A stretch of DNA of 64,000 nt. Origin: Desulfuromonadales bacterium (GTDB lineage: Bacteria; Desulfobacterota; Desulfuromonadia; Desulfuromonadales; BM103). The DNA lies in the NCBI GenBank assembly GCA_027065695.1, contig JAMONP010000052.1, forward strand, positions 62,001-126,000. The letters are read 5' to 3'. The first letter of the stretch is position 1. Each line of letters opens with the position of its first letter. The translations under genes and the position numbers were made by a program. This document shows, one piece after another, positions 38,283-45,568 of this stretch. The notes beneath the pieces were generated by a model, which saw only the letters and a list, made by a program, of their open reading frames with translations, was not told the origin of the DNA and searched no databases.

Positions 38283-38336
38283 AACACCCCCTGCTCGTGG
38301 TACTCGCTTCCCCCCTGTAAAACAAGGGGGATTGAG
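38283..38336 (+). repeat. family D repeat, copy 1
   Basis: The unit runs AACACCCCCTGCTCG, TACTCGCTTCCCCCCTG, then AAAACAAGGGGGATTGAGG; CCCCC and GGGGG form a short stem. Other copies: 42394-42450, 56111-56165 (inverted) and 61232-61290. Confidence 0.7.
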
Positions 38337-38360
38337 GATCTGAATTGTTAGTAAATATAC

Positions 38361-38459
38361 GTCAACCCTGAGTGATTTTATCGGGGACCCATATTTTAAG
38401 GTCTGGATTCCCGATTATACCCTCGGGAATGACAATCGTTAATCATAAGCTGAAGTTAC
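38361..38459. repeat. family E repeat, divergent copy
   Basis: It carries the core TTTTATCGGGGACCCAT, GGTCTGGATTCCCGATTATA and CGGGAATGACAAT, and ends with GCTGAAGTTAC, as in the complete copy at 11063-11202. With copies of D and C it fills the 38168-38552 gap; no gene is seen there beyond the operators. Confidence 0.6.
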
Positions 38460-38463
38460 AGCC

Positions 38464-38556
38464 TTTAACCATAGACCCTGATAGATTTTCATCGCGGCTA
38501 ATTATGCCTTTGACCTTGTGTTTTGATCATAACCACAGAGCCTGATAGATTCTCAC
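38464..38556. repeat. family C right-arm fragments
   Basis: Two right arms without left arms: CCCTGATAGATTTTCATCGC at about 38476-38495 and a shorter GAGCCTGATAGATTCTCACC near 38538. The second abuts the stop of the HepT-like gene. Confidence 0.6.
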
Positions 38557-38924
38557 CTAACATCACTAATAATTTTCTTTATAGTTGCGGTGAGCGGTTT
38601 CATCCTGTTCTCGCAAACCCAAAAGATTTCCTCAGCATCGACATCAAAATAATGATGCGAAATTATATCCCTCATCCCTTTTGCGCCCTTCCAATCTATC
38701 TCTGGATATTGTGACAAAAGTTTTTTGTTGGTGATCTTGTCAATATTCTTTAGACTTTCACCGATTGCGATTATGACCATACAAATGGCATCAAGTTTTT
38801 CCATGCCCTCCGGAGTATCCGTAAAGTAATCAACTGAAGCTACAGGTTCAAAGCGTTTCATAACCAGGTCTATGGCGTCAGATGTCTGCTTCAACACCTC
38901 GAGAAGCATCTCCTTATCGCACAT
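38553..38924 (-). CDS. hepT: HepT-like HEPN toxin (DUF86)
   Basis: HepT toxins are HEPN ribonucleases whose activity is blocked when the partner MntA adds AMP to a Tyr. The 123-residue helical product has the catalytic RX4HXY motif as RDIISHHY near residue 90. The start at 38924 (MCDKEMLLEV) is preferred because AGAGGCGGTTT precedes it. It overlaps the upstream nucleotidyltransferase gene by 11 bases. The 3' end touches a family C fragment. Confidence 0.85.
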   Translation of the reverse strand: MCDKEMLLEVLKQTSDAIDLVMKRFEPVASVDYFTDTPEGMEKLDAICMVIIAIGESLKNIDKITNKKLLSQYPEIDWKGAKGMRDIISHHYFDVDAEEIFWVCENRMKPLTATIKKIISDVR

Positions 38925-39207
38925 AAACCGCCTCTTTTTCAATCCGCCGTCTCAAAAAAGGATTCATCTTTTCACGAAACCTTACCAGGTCAACAGGCAT
39001 CCGTAGTCGTTCCTCCAAATCTTCCTTTATATGCACCATAATAAAAGGGTCTGGTGTTTCCGTCATTACGACAATGTCTGCATCACTGAATTCTGAAGCC
39101 TGCTCCCTTGCGAAAGAGCCAAAAACCCCAATGGACAGGAGGCCATACTTATCGCCTTCAATCCTTTTGAATTCTGCCAAGGTGTTCAGTAAATCAGATC
39201 TGTTCAT
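38914..39207 (-). CDS. mntA: MntA-like minimal nucleotidyltransferase antitoxin
   Basis: This 97-residue protein has the nucleotidyltransferase signature GSFAREX9-type loop followed by the metal-binding SDADIVV. MntA partners adenylylate and neutralise HepT. The start at 39207 (MNRSDLLNTL) has GGAGAATGAA upstream; longer in-frame ATGs are less well placed. It is the first gene of the pair, and its 3' end overlaps hepT. Confidence 0.85.
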   Translation of the reverse strand: MNRSDLLNTLAEFKRIEGDKYGLLSIGVFGSFAREQASEFSDADIVVMTETPDPFIMVHIKEDLEERLRMPVDLVRFREKMNPFLRRRIEKEAVYVR

Positions 39208-39252
39208 TTCATTCTCCATACAGAGTTGACCAAACAAAAGTAAACATTTATT

Positions 39253-39312
39253 TAGCCACGATCAGAATCTATGAAAATTGGTAAGAGCAAAAGACCTGAT
39301 CTTGACAAATTT
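39253..39312. repeat. family C repeat, left arm with degraded right arm
   Basis: A TAGCCACGATCAGAATCTAT left arm is followed by GGTAAGAGCAAAAGACCTGA and a decayed CTTGACAAATT end that reaches the 3' end of the HEPN gene at 39311. It lies between the two HEPN/nucleotidyltransferase pairs. Confidence 0.6.
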
Positions 39313-39721
39313 ATTTTCGACCTTCTATCGGAAACTTCAATCGAGTATTCACAAGTTCATACAAGTTACCGGCAAATTTGAAAAAACCTTTGGCTTCGTC
39401 TATATCAGGAGCACCCTGGGGCAAAAGCCCCAACGCCCCTGGATACCTGGAATCAATATAGAGCTTGTTCAAAAGTGCGAGGATATCTTCCTCCGCCCCG
39501 ACATCCCATACCTCTGATACAATCCCATTCAGGGTAATCAGGTCGTGAGACTTGATCCCTCCCAACTCATGCTCTTCTATTATGGCCTTGAGTACCTTCT
39601 CGACGCATTGCTGTGCATGAAAAGCAACAACTGCCGTCAATTCGGCACGTCCGAGAAGTGCTTCCATTGTGAGCAAATCAGATCTGGCAGATTTAAGCCA
39701 ATCAACTGAAATCGGTTTCAT
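39311..39721 (-). CDS. HEPN-domain protein (COG2250-type)
   Basis: The 136-residue helical protein has the HEPN landmarks WLKSARSDLLTMEALL, VAFHAQQCVEKVLKAII, KSHDLITL and YIDSRYPGAL. I do not see the RX4-6H ribonuclease motif that marks HepT toxins, so it may be an inactive or non-RNase HEPN. It is coupled to the nucleotidyltransferase gene by a four-base overlap (ATGA), as in a second, distinct HEPN/MNT pair. Confidence 0.8.
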   Translation of the reverse strand: MKPISVDWLKSARSDLLTMEALLGRAELTAVVAFHAQQCVEKVLKAIIEEHELGGIKSHDLITLNGIVSEVWDVGAEEDILALLNKLYIDSRYPGALGLLPQGAPDIDEAKGFFKFAGNLYELVNTRLKFPIEGRK

Positions 39722-40047
39722 TGAAGATCAATCCCCTCAGTGAGAATTTTTTTTGAAAATTGACTTCCGGATTTGGCAAATCGCTCAAACTCTGGCTTGG
39801 TGTAGACAAGCAGATCAATCGGTACCTTTTTCTCTATACAGCGAATAGCACGGCTGATCTTCAGATAGTTCTCACTCTGTGCCTTAAAGGTCTGTGGTGT
39901 TTCGTTTTTATCCAGCACAACAAGAAGGTCGATATCGCTGTCGGAACTTGAGGTACCACGTGCATGAGAACCAAAAAGGAGAATCTTCACCGTTTTTTCG
40001 GCCGCCATTATCCTTGATGATAAGTCTTTCAATAATTCATCAGTCAT
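39718..40047 (-). CDS. minimal nucleotidyltransferase, partner of the HEPN gene
   Basis: The 109-residue protein carries GSHARGTSSSDSDIDLLV, the full two-metal nucleotidyltransferase motif, and a C-terminal half that ends FSKKILTEGIDLQ. GGAGGGTTGA immediately before the ATG is a strong ribosome site. It is more distant from the MntA at 38914 than the shared motif suggests, so the two pairs are not recent duplicates. Confidence 0.85.
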   Translation of the reverse strand: MTDELLKDLSSRIMAAEKTVKILLFGSHARGTSSSDSDIDLLVVLDKNETPQTFKAQSENYLKISRAIRCIEKKVPIDLLVYTKPEFERFAKSGSQFSKKILTEGIDLQ

Positions 40048-40097
40048 TCAACCCTCCAGTAGCATTCTGTGATTCGTTGAATCCGTAAAATCTTTTT

Positions 40098-40332
40098 TAG
40101 CCACGATCAGAATCTATGAAAACCTATAAGGGCCAAACCAATGACTTATGGTTCATGCTTCTAATCATAGACTTTGATAGATTCTCATCGCGGCTAATTC
40201 GTCTTTGACCTTAAAAACAAAACCTTTTTTTGCCACGATGAAAGTCTATGAAAATCTGTAAGAGCAAAACCAATGGCTTTTTGGGTTTAAGCTTTTAACC
40301 ATAGACCTTAGATAGACCTTCATCGCGGCTAA
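40098..40332. repeat. family C fold-back repeats, two copies
   Basis: Units at about 40098-40196 and 40230-40332, each with left arm GCCACGATCAGAATCTATGA or a close variant and right arm GATAGATTCTCATCGCGGCT. The linker CTTTGACCTTAAAAACAAAA is the same kind as between copies at 15 kb. No gene lies in 40048-40485. Confidence 0.8.
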
Positions 40333-40485
40333 TTCCTTATCTTATCATATCAGATTCTATCAGTGCTCAAAACAGGCTGTTCAGAAGACATATTACCATT
40401 TACATACAAGACTGGTAATAATTATTTCCGCTTACAGCACCATCCGGCAAGGTATGCTACTGGAGAGCAAACCACGATTGAAATG

Positions 40486-40793
40486 CTCAAAGTGTCACTA
40501 CGCTACGCCGGACAACTCCAGATATCTTCTATTTCAAGACCAGGGCTGGCCGGGAGGTAGATTTCATTGTCCAGCGTCAGGATCGCTACCGCATGCTTGT
40601 CCAGGTCTGCGAGTCTATGGCGAATCCCCAGACCCGTAAGCGTGAAACCATGGCGCTCGCCGAAGCTATGGACGAATTGGAACTGGAACAGGGGATCATC
40701 GTGACCCGTGATGAAGAAGAACTGATTCAGGTTGAATCCGGGGAAATTGAAATCATGCCTGTCTGGCGGTTTCTGCTGAACCTGCCTTCATAA
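40486..40793 (+). pseudogene. 5'-truncated remnant of a DUF4143-type ATPase
   Basis: Frame 3 from about 40503 reads LRRTTPDIFYFKTRAGREVD, then FIVQRQDRYRMLVQVCES, MALAEAMDELELEQG and ends PVWRFLLNLPS at 40793. This is the C-terminal nuclease-like domain (GREVDF ... VQVCE) of the AAA ATPases with DUF4143. No ATPase part or start codon is present, so only ~95 codons survive. An overlapping frame (40454-40639) is a shadow. Family C repeats bracket it. Confidence 0.72.
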
Positions 40794-41097
40794 CCATAGG
40801 TCAGGATAGACCTTTATCGTGGCTGATTTGCTTTTGACCTTAGAACCAAAACCTTTTTTTGCCGCGGTCAGAATCTGTGAAAATATGTAAGGGCTAAAAT
40901 ATAAGGGCTTTGGGTTTTATGCTTTAAACACAGACCTTGTACAGATTTTCACCGCGGTTAATTTGCTTTTGAATTTAAAAACTTAAAACCTTTGTTGGCC
41001 GCTGATAAGGTCCGATAAAATCTGATGGTAAATTCTTAAACCTCATTAAATGCCTTTCTTACTTCATCAAACCTTATCAGATTCTATCCGCAGCTAA
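40793..41097. repeat. family C repeats, right-arm fragment plus two units
   Basis: A right-arm fragment (about 40797-40826) is followed by a full unit at 40859-40960. The variant unit at 40996-41097 has arms GGCCGCTGATAAGGTCCGAT and CTTATCAGATTCTATCCGCA, the same variant seen at 44315-44417. The gap 40794-41104 contains nothing else. Confidence 0.8.
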
Positions 41098-41104
41098 TTT
41101 GCCT

Positions 41105-42283
41105 TCAAGGTTGTAACAAAGCAACATAGACCTGTTCCAGAGTCGCAATCCGCGTATCCCAGGAATGTTTCTTTACTGCAACCTGCCGAGAATAATCTGC
41201 CAACTCTGCACGCAACGTGTCATTCTCCAACAACTGCACCATACATCGGCATAATTCTGCAGACTCAGATGACTTCATGTAAACCCCACAGTTGCCTAAC
41301 AACTCCCGGTTAACCAAGTTATCAGTAGTGATCGTCGGCAGTCCACAGGCTATATAATTGAGCAGTTTACCGTTGGCCTCAGTGGCAGAAAGCTTTGCAG
41401 AAACGGCAATATCTCCCAGACTGAGATAACGAGTCGCTTCAGAATAGTCAAGCTTGCCAGTGAAAGTGATTCGATCATCAAGGCCAAGTACTCTTGCCTG
41501 CTCAACATAGCCACCTTCAGGATAACCCATTAAAAGAGCGTGAAAATCATTCCGTTCGGCAGATAGCTGCTTCAATGCATTGAGCAGCAGATCTACCCCC
41601 TGGTATTCGGTCATAGCACCAAGATAAACAATCAACTTTTTGTCTGCAGGGATGCCCAATCTTTTGAGCAGCTCCGTATCTTTCGGCAAGGGTATAAACA
41701 GGTTGGTATCGACTGCGTCGATAAGTGGTGTCAATCTACCAGCGACTTCAGGAAATTCTTTCTTTATCAATTCGGAGGTCGGTGTCGAGCTGGTAATTAT
41801 ATGATCAGCCTGACAGGTGATCCAGCGTTCCAGTCGAGCAAACATCTTATGCAAGAGACCACCCTGTTTCATGAAGCCGTGGTCAAACAACTCACCACAC
41901 AAACTCCCCTGGCAATCAAACAGCAGCGGTGCCTGCAAAGAACGTTTGGCGATAGCGGCCAGAAAAGCACCTTCGTGCAGGTGGGCGTGAATGATGTCGG
42001 GATTGAATCTCTTCGCGGTGACAATTGCTTTGTAAAGCAGAAGAATATCGAGATATGGTTTGTGCCAGGAAGGGCCTGCGGAAAGCTTTTTATACCAAGG
42101 AATTCTCGGGATTCTGACAACAGGAATATCGTCGACATCGCGCCCCAGGTGATAGGCGACTATGACTACTTTGTGGCCTCGGGCTTTGAGAGCTTTGGAT
42201 TCTTCGTATATGCGTACGTGACAACCACGGTCGGAGAAATATGGGGTTGGAGCGATCATGAGGATTTTCAGATTGGATGACAT
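41105..42283 (-). CDS. glycosyltransferase family 4
   Basis: The 392-residue GT-B enzyme starts with LKILMIAPTPYFSDRGCHVR. It has an acceptor-side IIHAHLHEGAFLAA and a donor side with YLGAMTEYQGVDLLLNAL and SATEANGKLLNYIACGLP. The glutamate pair of the usual EX7E motif is altered to E-X-N-G-K. It belongs to the polysaccharide region but is separated from the main operon by the HEPN pairs and repeats. Confidence 0.87.
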   Translation of the reverse strand: MSSNLKILMIAPTPYFSDRGCHVRIYEESKALKARGHKVVIVAYHLGRDVDDIPVVRIPRIPWYKKLSAGPSWHKPYLDILLLYKAIVTAKRFNPDIIHAHLHEGAFLAAIAKRSLQAPLLFDCQGSLCGELFDHGFMKQGGLLHKMFARLERWITCQADHIITSSTPTSELIKKEFPEVAGRLTPLIDAVDTNLFIPLPKDTELLKRLGIPADKKLIVYLGAMTEYQGVDLLLNALKQLSAERNDFHALLMGYPEGGYVEQARVLGLDDRITFTGKLDYSEATRYLSLGDIAVSAKLSATEANGKLLNYIACGLPTITTDNLVNRELLGNCGVYMKSSESAELCRCMVQLLENDTLRAELADYSRQVAVKKHSWDTRIATLEQVYVALLQP

Positions 42284-42321
42284 AAAACCAACACCTTTGA
42301 AACTAAGCTCAAAACCTGTCT

Positions 42322-42360
42322 TTAGCCGCGATTAAAATCTATGAGAATCTATAAGGGCAT
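42322..42360. repeat. family C left-arm fragment
   Basis: TTAGCCGCGATTAAAATCTA and GAGAATCTATAAGGGC match the left half of family C; the right half is absent and a family D copy follows at 42394. Confidence 0.65.
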
Positions 42361-42393
42361 AAGCATTGAGCCGATGTTTTTGTTTAAACCATT

Positions 42394-42450
42394 AAGAACA
42401 CCCCCCTGCTCGTTCTACTCGCTTCCCCCCTGTAAAACAAGGGGGATTGA
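42394..42450 (+). repeat. family D repeat, copy 2
   Basis: It is nearly identical to the copy at 38283-38336 (AACACCCCCCTGCTCG ... AAAACAAGGGGGATTGAGGG). It ends 33 bp before the stop of the convergently read membrane-protein gene. Confidence 0.7.
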
Positions 42451-42482
42451 GGGCAAAACCGTGAACAATAGTCGAAATAAAG

Positions 42483-44246
42483 TCACTTTTTACTCGCCTT
42501 ATTTACCACTTGAGTGAGCTGGCGATGTAGCTTTTCGGCAGCAGGGAAGCGTTTCGGTGCTCTAGCGAGATACTGGTTCAGGGCGAACAGAGCATTATTG
42601 TACTGCTTGCGCCTGGTGTAGATCTGCGCCATCTCCCACCAGGACATGTAGCGATTTGCATTGTTCTTAATCATCAAGAGAGTTTCGGAGAGAACTGTGT
42701 CGTCTATACGCTTCTTTGAGAGAGCATGTTTTTTCAGCCAGTCTTCGGAGACGCTGCCACGCCTAACGAAAACCATTGAAGATTCAGTATTGAGAACCAA
42801 ATACCAGTCGGGATGAGCGGCGAGTCGATCAAGCAACGGATACTTCTGCCCGGTATCAATTGTCGATGCTCGCGTAACAATTGTATTGACGTTAAATTTA
42901 TTTAGAATCTGCTCCCAGTCTGGCTTACCAGCCATTACATTCCAACCGAGGTTGAACATCTCTGCCGAGTTCTGGCGGCCGTCCCAGAACATCAGATAAT
43001 CAGGGAACAGCTTGAAAGCCATATAGCCGCCCCAGTCGTAGGTATTGTAGATATTTTTTGGTAACTTGTGCTCTTTGACAAACTCGGTGGCGGCAATCGG
43101 GTAGTGCCAACTGCGTAGCCCCGTGTTAAACAGTCCATAAACCCTGTAAAGAGGTTGCCAGAAATACCAGAAAGAGCCTATAGCCAAAGCACAAACCGCG
43201 ACCATGGCGATGTTGCGATACAGCTGCGGTAATCGCTGACGGAGCGGTTCCGCAAGCTGATCGAGGTAGGCCGGCAGAATGGCGACCATCCCCATGTAAA
43301 AAAACGGCACATGCCGCACGAGCTTGAGCCCCATCAGGGCCAACCCAGCCAGCAAGCAAAGGTCTGATAGCCGGAGCCTGCGCCATCCCAGCAACATGAT
43401 CACACCGGCCAAAGCCATTGCATAAAAGAATATCGGCTGATTCTGGAATGTGGTCGGCGTCCAGTCCATGTTGAACACCGCCAGGGAACTGCCGGTCACT
43501 TTGCCAGCAGCGTCGACTGTGGCACCCAATTTGTAAGAGCCCAGCAGGGTATTGAACCAGCGGGCAGGATAGGGATTGGCAAGTCCGGCCAGTAACACAC
43601 CAACCAACAGACCAAACAACTGACCGGTACCCAGCCATGAAAACCGTCTGGCAATTAGTGATTGCCCAGTCTCGCCGACCAGGTAAGCGGCAACCAGGGC
43701 TAGAGCCAGAATCGAGCCAGCATGGAGATTACTCCAGAACATCATCAGTGGCAGCAACCAGAGAATCTGCCATGACGGCCGGTTCAAGTAACCTTCTAGC
43801 CACCAGATAAAGATTGCAGTGCAAAGGAAAGTCCAGATCTGCGGCCGCTCAAGCCAACCACCACTGGTCAGCAGAAACACCGGCAGCAACGTGGCGATCG
43901 CCAACCAGGAAGATTTACGGCGACGGGCGGCCAGAGTCAGAAAGCAAGCGGTGGCAGTAATGACCAGACCCTTTAACACGCTGATGGCACCATATCCTGC
44001 AACTTTGTAAAGCCCGAAAAGGATCAGGCTGTGCAGCCAGGTGTGTTCATGCCGCGGCACATCCGCCGCCAGGGTGAAGGTGTCGGTGCGGATCATACTC
44101 ATGGTATCGACCATGTAGCGGCCGTTTTGAAGCTGCCAGAAGACGTCGAAGGAATGCACTACGGAGATTGTGACAGCGAGGATCGCGAGGAGCATCGCGC
44201 ATAATATGCCGGGGCCAAAATATGTTGTGATACGAGGGAATTTCAT
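42483..44246 (-). CDS. polytopic membrane protein, GT-C-like, paralog 2
   Basis: This 587-residue protein is the counterpart of 25761-27485: FDVFWQLQNGRYM, RHEHTWLHSLILF and YNTYDWGGYMAFKL-DYLMFWDGR occur in the same order. About twelve membrane helices are followed by a soluble region and TPR-like end (YTRRKQYNNALFALNQYLAR). The identity is too low for a recent duplication. A lipid-linked glycosyltransferase role is inferred from fold and context; no catalytic role is proven. Confidence 0.65.
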   Translation of the reverse strand: MKFPRITTYFGPGILCAMLLAILAVTISVVHSFDVFWQLQNGRYMVDTMSMIRTDTFTLAADVPRHEHTWLHSLILFGLYKVAGYGAISVLKGLVITATACFLTLAARRRKSSWLAIATLLPVFLLTSGGWLERPQIWTFLCTAIFIWWLEGYLNRPSWQILWLLPLMMFWSNLHAGSILALALVAAYLVGETGQSLIARRFSWLGTGQLFGLLVGVLLAGLANPYPARWFNTLLGSYKLGATVDAAGKVTGSSLAVFNMDWTPTTFQNQPIFFYAMALAGVIMLLGWRRLRLSDLCLLAGLALMGLKLVRHVPFFYMGMVAILPAYLDQLAEPLRQRLPQLYRNIAMVAVCALAIGSFWYFWQPLYRVYGLFNTGLRSWHYPIAATEFVKEHKLPKNIYNTYDWGGYMAFKLFPDYLMFWDGRQNSAEMFNLGWNVMAGKPDWEQILNKFNVNTIVTRASTIDTGQKYPLLDRLAAHPDWYLVLNTESSMVFVRRGSVSEDWLKKHALSKKRIDDTVLSETLLMIKNNANRYMSWWEMAQIYTRRKQYNNALFALNQYLARAPKRFPAAEKLHRQLTQVVNKASKK

Positions 44247-44263
44247 GCGGACAAGACTATATT

Positions 44264-44552
44264 TAGCCGCGATGAAAATCTATGAAAATCTATGAAAAGC
44301 AAAAACCTTTTATTTAGCCGCTGATAAGGTCTGATAAAATCTGACAGGAAAAGCTTTAACATTATTTAGAATGCCTTTTTGCTTTCATCAGATCTTATCA
44401 GATTCTATCTGCGGCTAATTGCTTTTGACCTTAGAACCAAAACCTTTTTTTGCCGCGGTCAGAATCTGTGAAAATCTGTAAGGGCTAAAATCAAGGGCTT
44501 TTAGGTTTTATGCTTTCAAACACAGACCTTGACAGATTCTCACCGCGGCTAA
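44264..44552. repeat. family C repeats, left-arm fragment plus two units
   Basis: A left arm (44264-44303) is followed by the CTGATAAGG variant unit at about 44315-44417 and a standard unit at 44451-44552. They fill the 44247-44569 gap between two same-strand genes; no gene, promoter or terminator is evident. Confidence 0.8.
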
Positions 44553-44569
44553 ATTGCTTTTGACCTTTT

Positions 44570-45523
44570 TCAAATATCTTCATCAAAATTGAGAGTTTCG
44601 AGGATGGTGTAGATCGGCTTGTTTTGCACTTCGTGGTAGGTACGCGTGACCAGTTCACCAAGGAGACCGATGGCGAAAAACTGGGCTCCGGCGAAAAACA
44701 GAAAGGCCGTTAGAACCAGCAATGGATTGCGATTCATAGCAAGCCCCTGGAACTTCATGTAAAGTGTGGCCACCCCTGACAGTCCTCCGGTGAGAAATGC
44801 CATCAAGCCCCATTTACCGAAGAGTTGCATGGGCCGGGTGGAATACTTGAGGAGAAACTTGACGGTTATAAGGTCGAGGATAACGCGAATGGTACGATCA
44901 ATACCATACTTGCTGACACCAGCCTGGCGGGCACGATGGTTGACCGGGATTTCCGTGACCCGGGCTCCGGCCTGACTGGCAAGAGCCGGGACAAAGCGAT
45001 GTAACTCGCCATACAGACTGACCTTCTGCAAAACTTCTTTGCGATATGCCTTCAAAGTACAGCCATAATCTCTGAGGTGCACACCAGTCATACGTGAGAT
45101 CAGCGAATTTGCGAGGATTGACGGCAGGCGACGGGTCAAAAACTTGTCTTGGCGTTTTTCCCGGTAACCAGAGACGATATCAAAACCTTCCGCAACCTTT
45201 GCGACCAACCGCGAGATATCTTTGGGATCATTTTGCAGGTCCCCATCCATCGGCAGGATAATCTCTCCTCTGGCAGCCTCAAAACCTGCAGACATGGCCG
45301 CAGTCTGGCCGAAATTTCTCCGCAGCCGGATAACCTTGACCCGCTTGTCGTCAGCAGCGATCTCGGTAAGCCTTTCATAAGAAGCATCCTGGCTACCGTC
45401 ATCGACAAGTATCAACTCATAGGAGTGGCCTGCAAGTTCCAACGCCTCGGTCGTTTCGGTATAAAGGCGAGGGATATTCTCGGCTTCATTAAAAAGAGGA
45501 ACAATTATAGAAAGTTTCATCAT
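44570..45523 (-). CDS. family 2 glycosyltransferase, polyprenyl-phosphate sugar synthase type
   Basis: The 317-residue protein has a GT-A domain (IVPLFNEAENIPRLY, LVDDGSQDASYERL, DxD as LPMDGDLQNDP) followed by two membrane helices near the C-terminus (MAFLTGGLSGVATLYMKF, LLVLTAFLFFAGAQFFAIGL). This is the layout of DPM1/ArnC/GtrB enzymes, which load a sugar on undecaprenyl phosphate as donor for GT-C transferases. That fits the membrane GT-C-like proteins of this region. Two ATGs in a row open the gene; no ribosome site is obvious. Confidence 0.87.
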   Translation of the reverse strand: MMKLSIIVPLFNEAENIPRLYTETTEALELAGHSYELILVDDGSQDASYERLTEIAADDKRVKVIRLRRNFGQTAAMSAGFEAARGEIILPMDGDLQNDPKDISRLVAKVAEGFDIVSGYREKRQDKFLTRRLPSILANSLISRMTGVHLRDYGCTLKAYRKEVLQKVSLYGELHRFVPALASQAGARVTEIPVNHRARQAGVSKYGIDRTIRVILDLITVKFLLKYSTRPMQLFGKWGLMAFLTGGLSGVATLYMKFQGLAMNRNPLLVLTAFLFFAGAQFFAIGLLGELVTRTYHEVQNKPIYTILETLNFDEDI

Positions 45524-45568
45524 GGGTGAGAGAGTTAATCGGCTGTTGGGTTATCAATAAGCTGGCGG

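Noticed and set aside
40363-40560. 65-codon frame before the ATPase remnant
   Set aside because: No ribosome site and no match to the ATPase frame; it overlaps the remnant in another frame.
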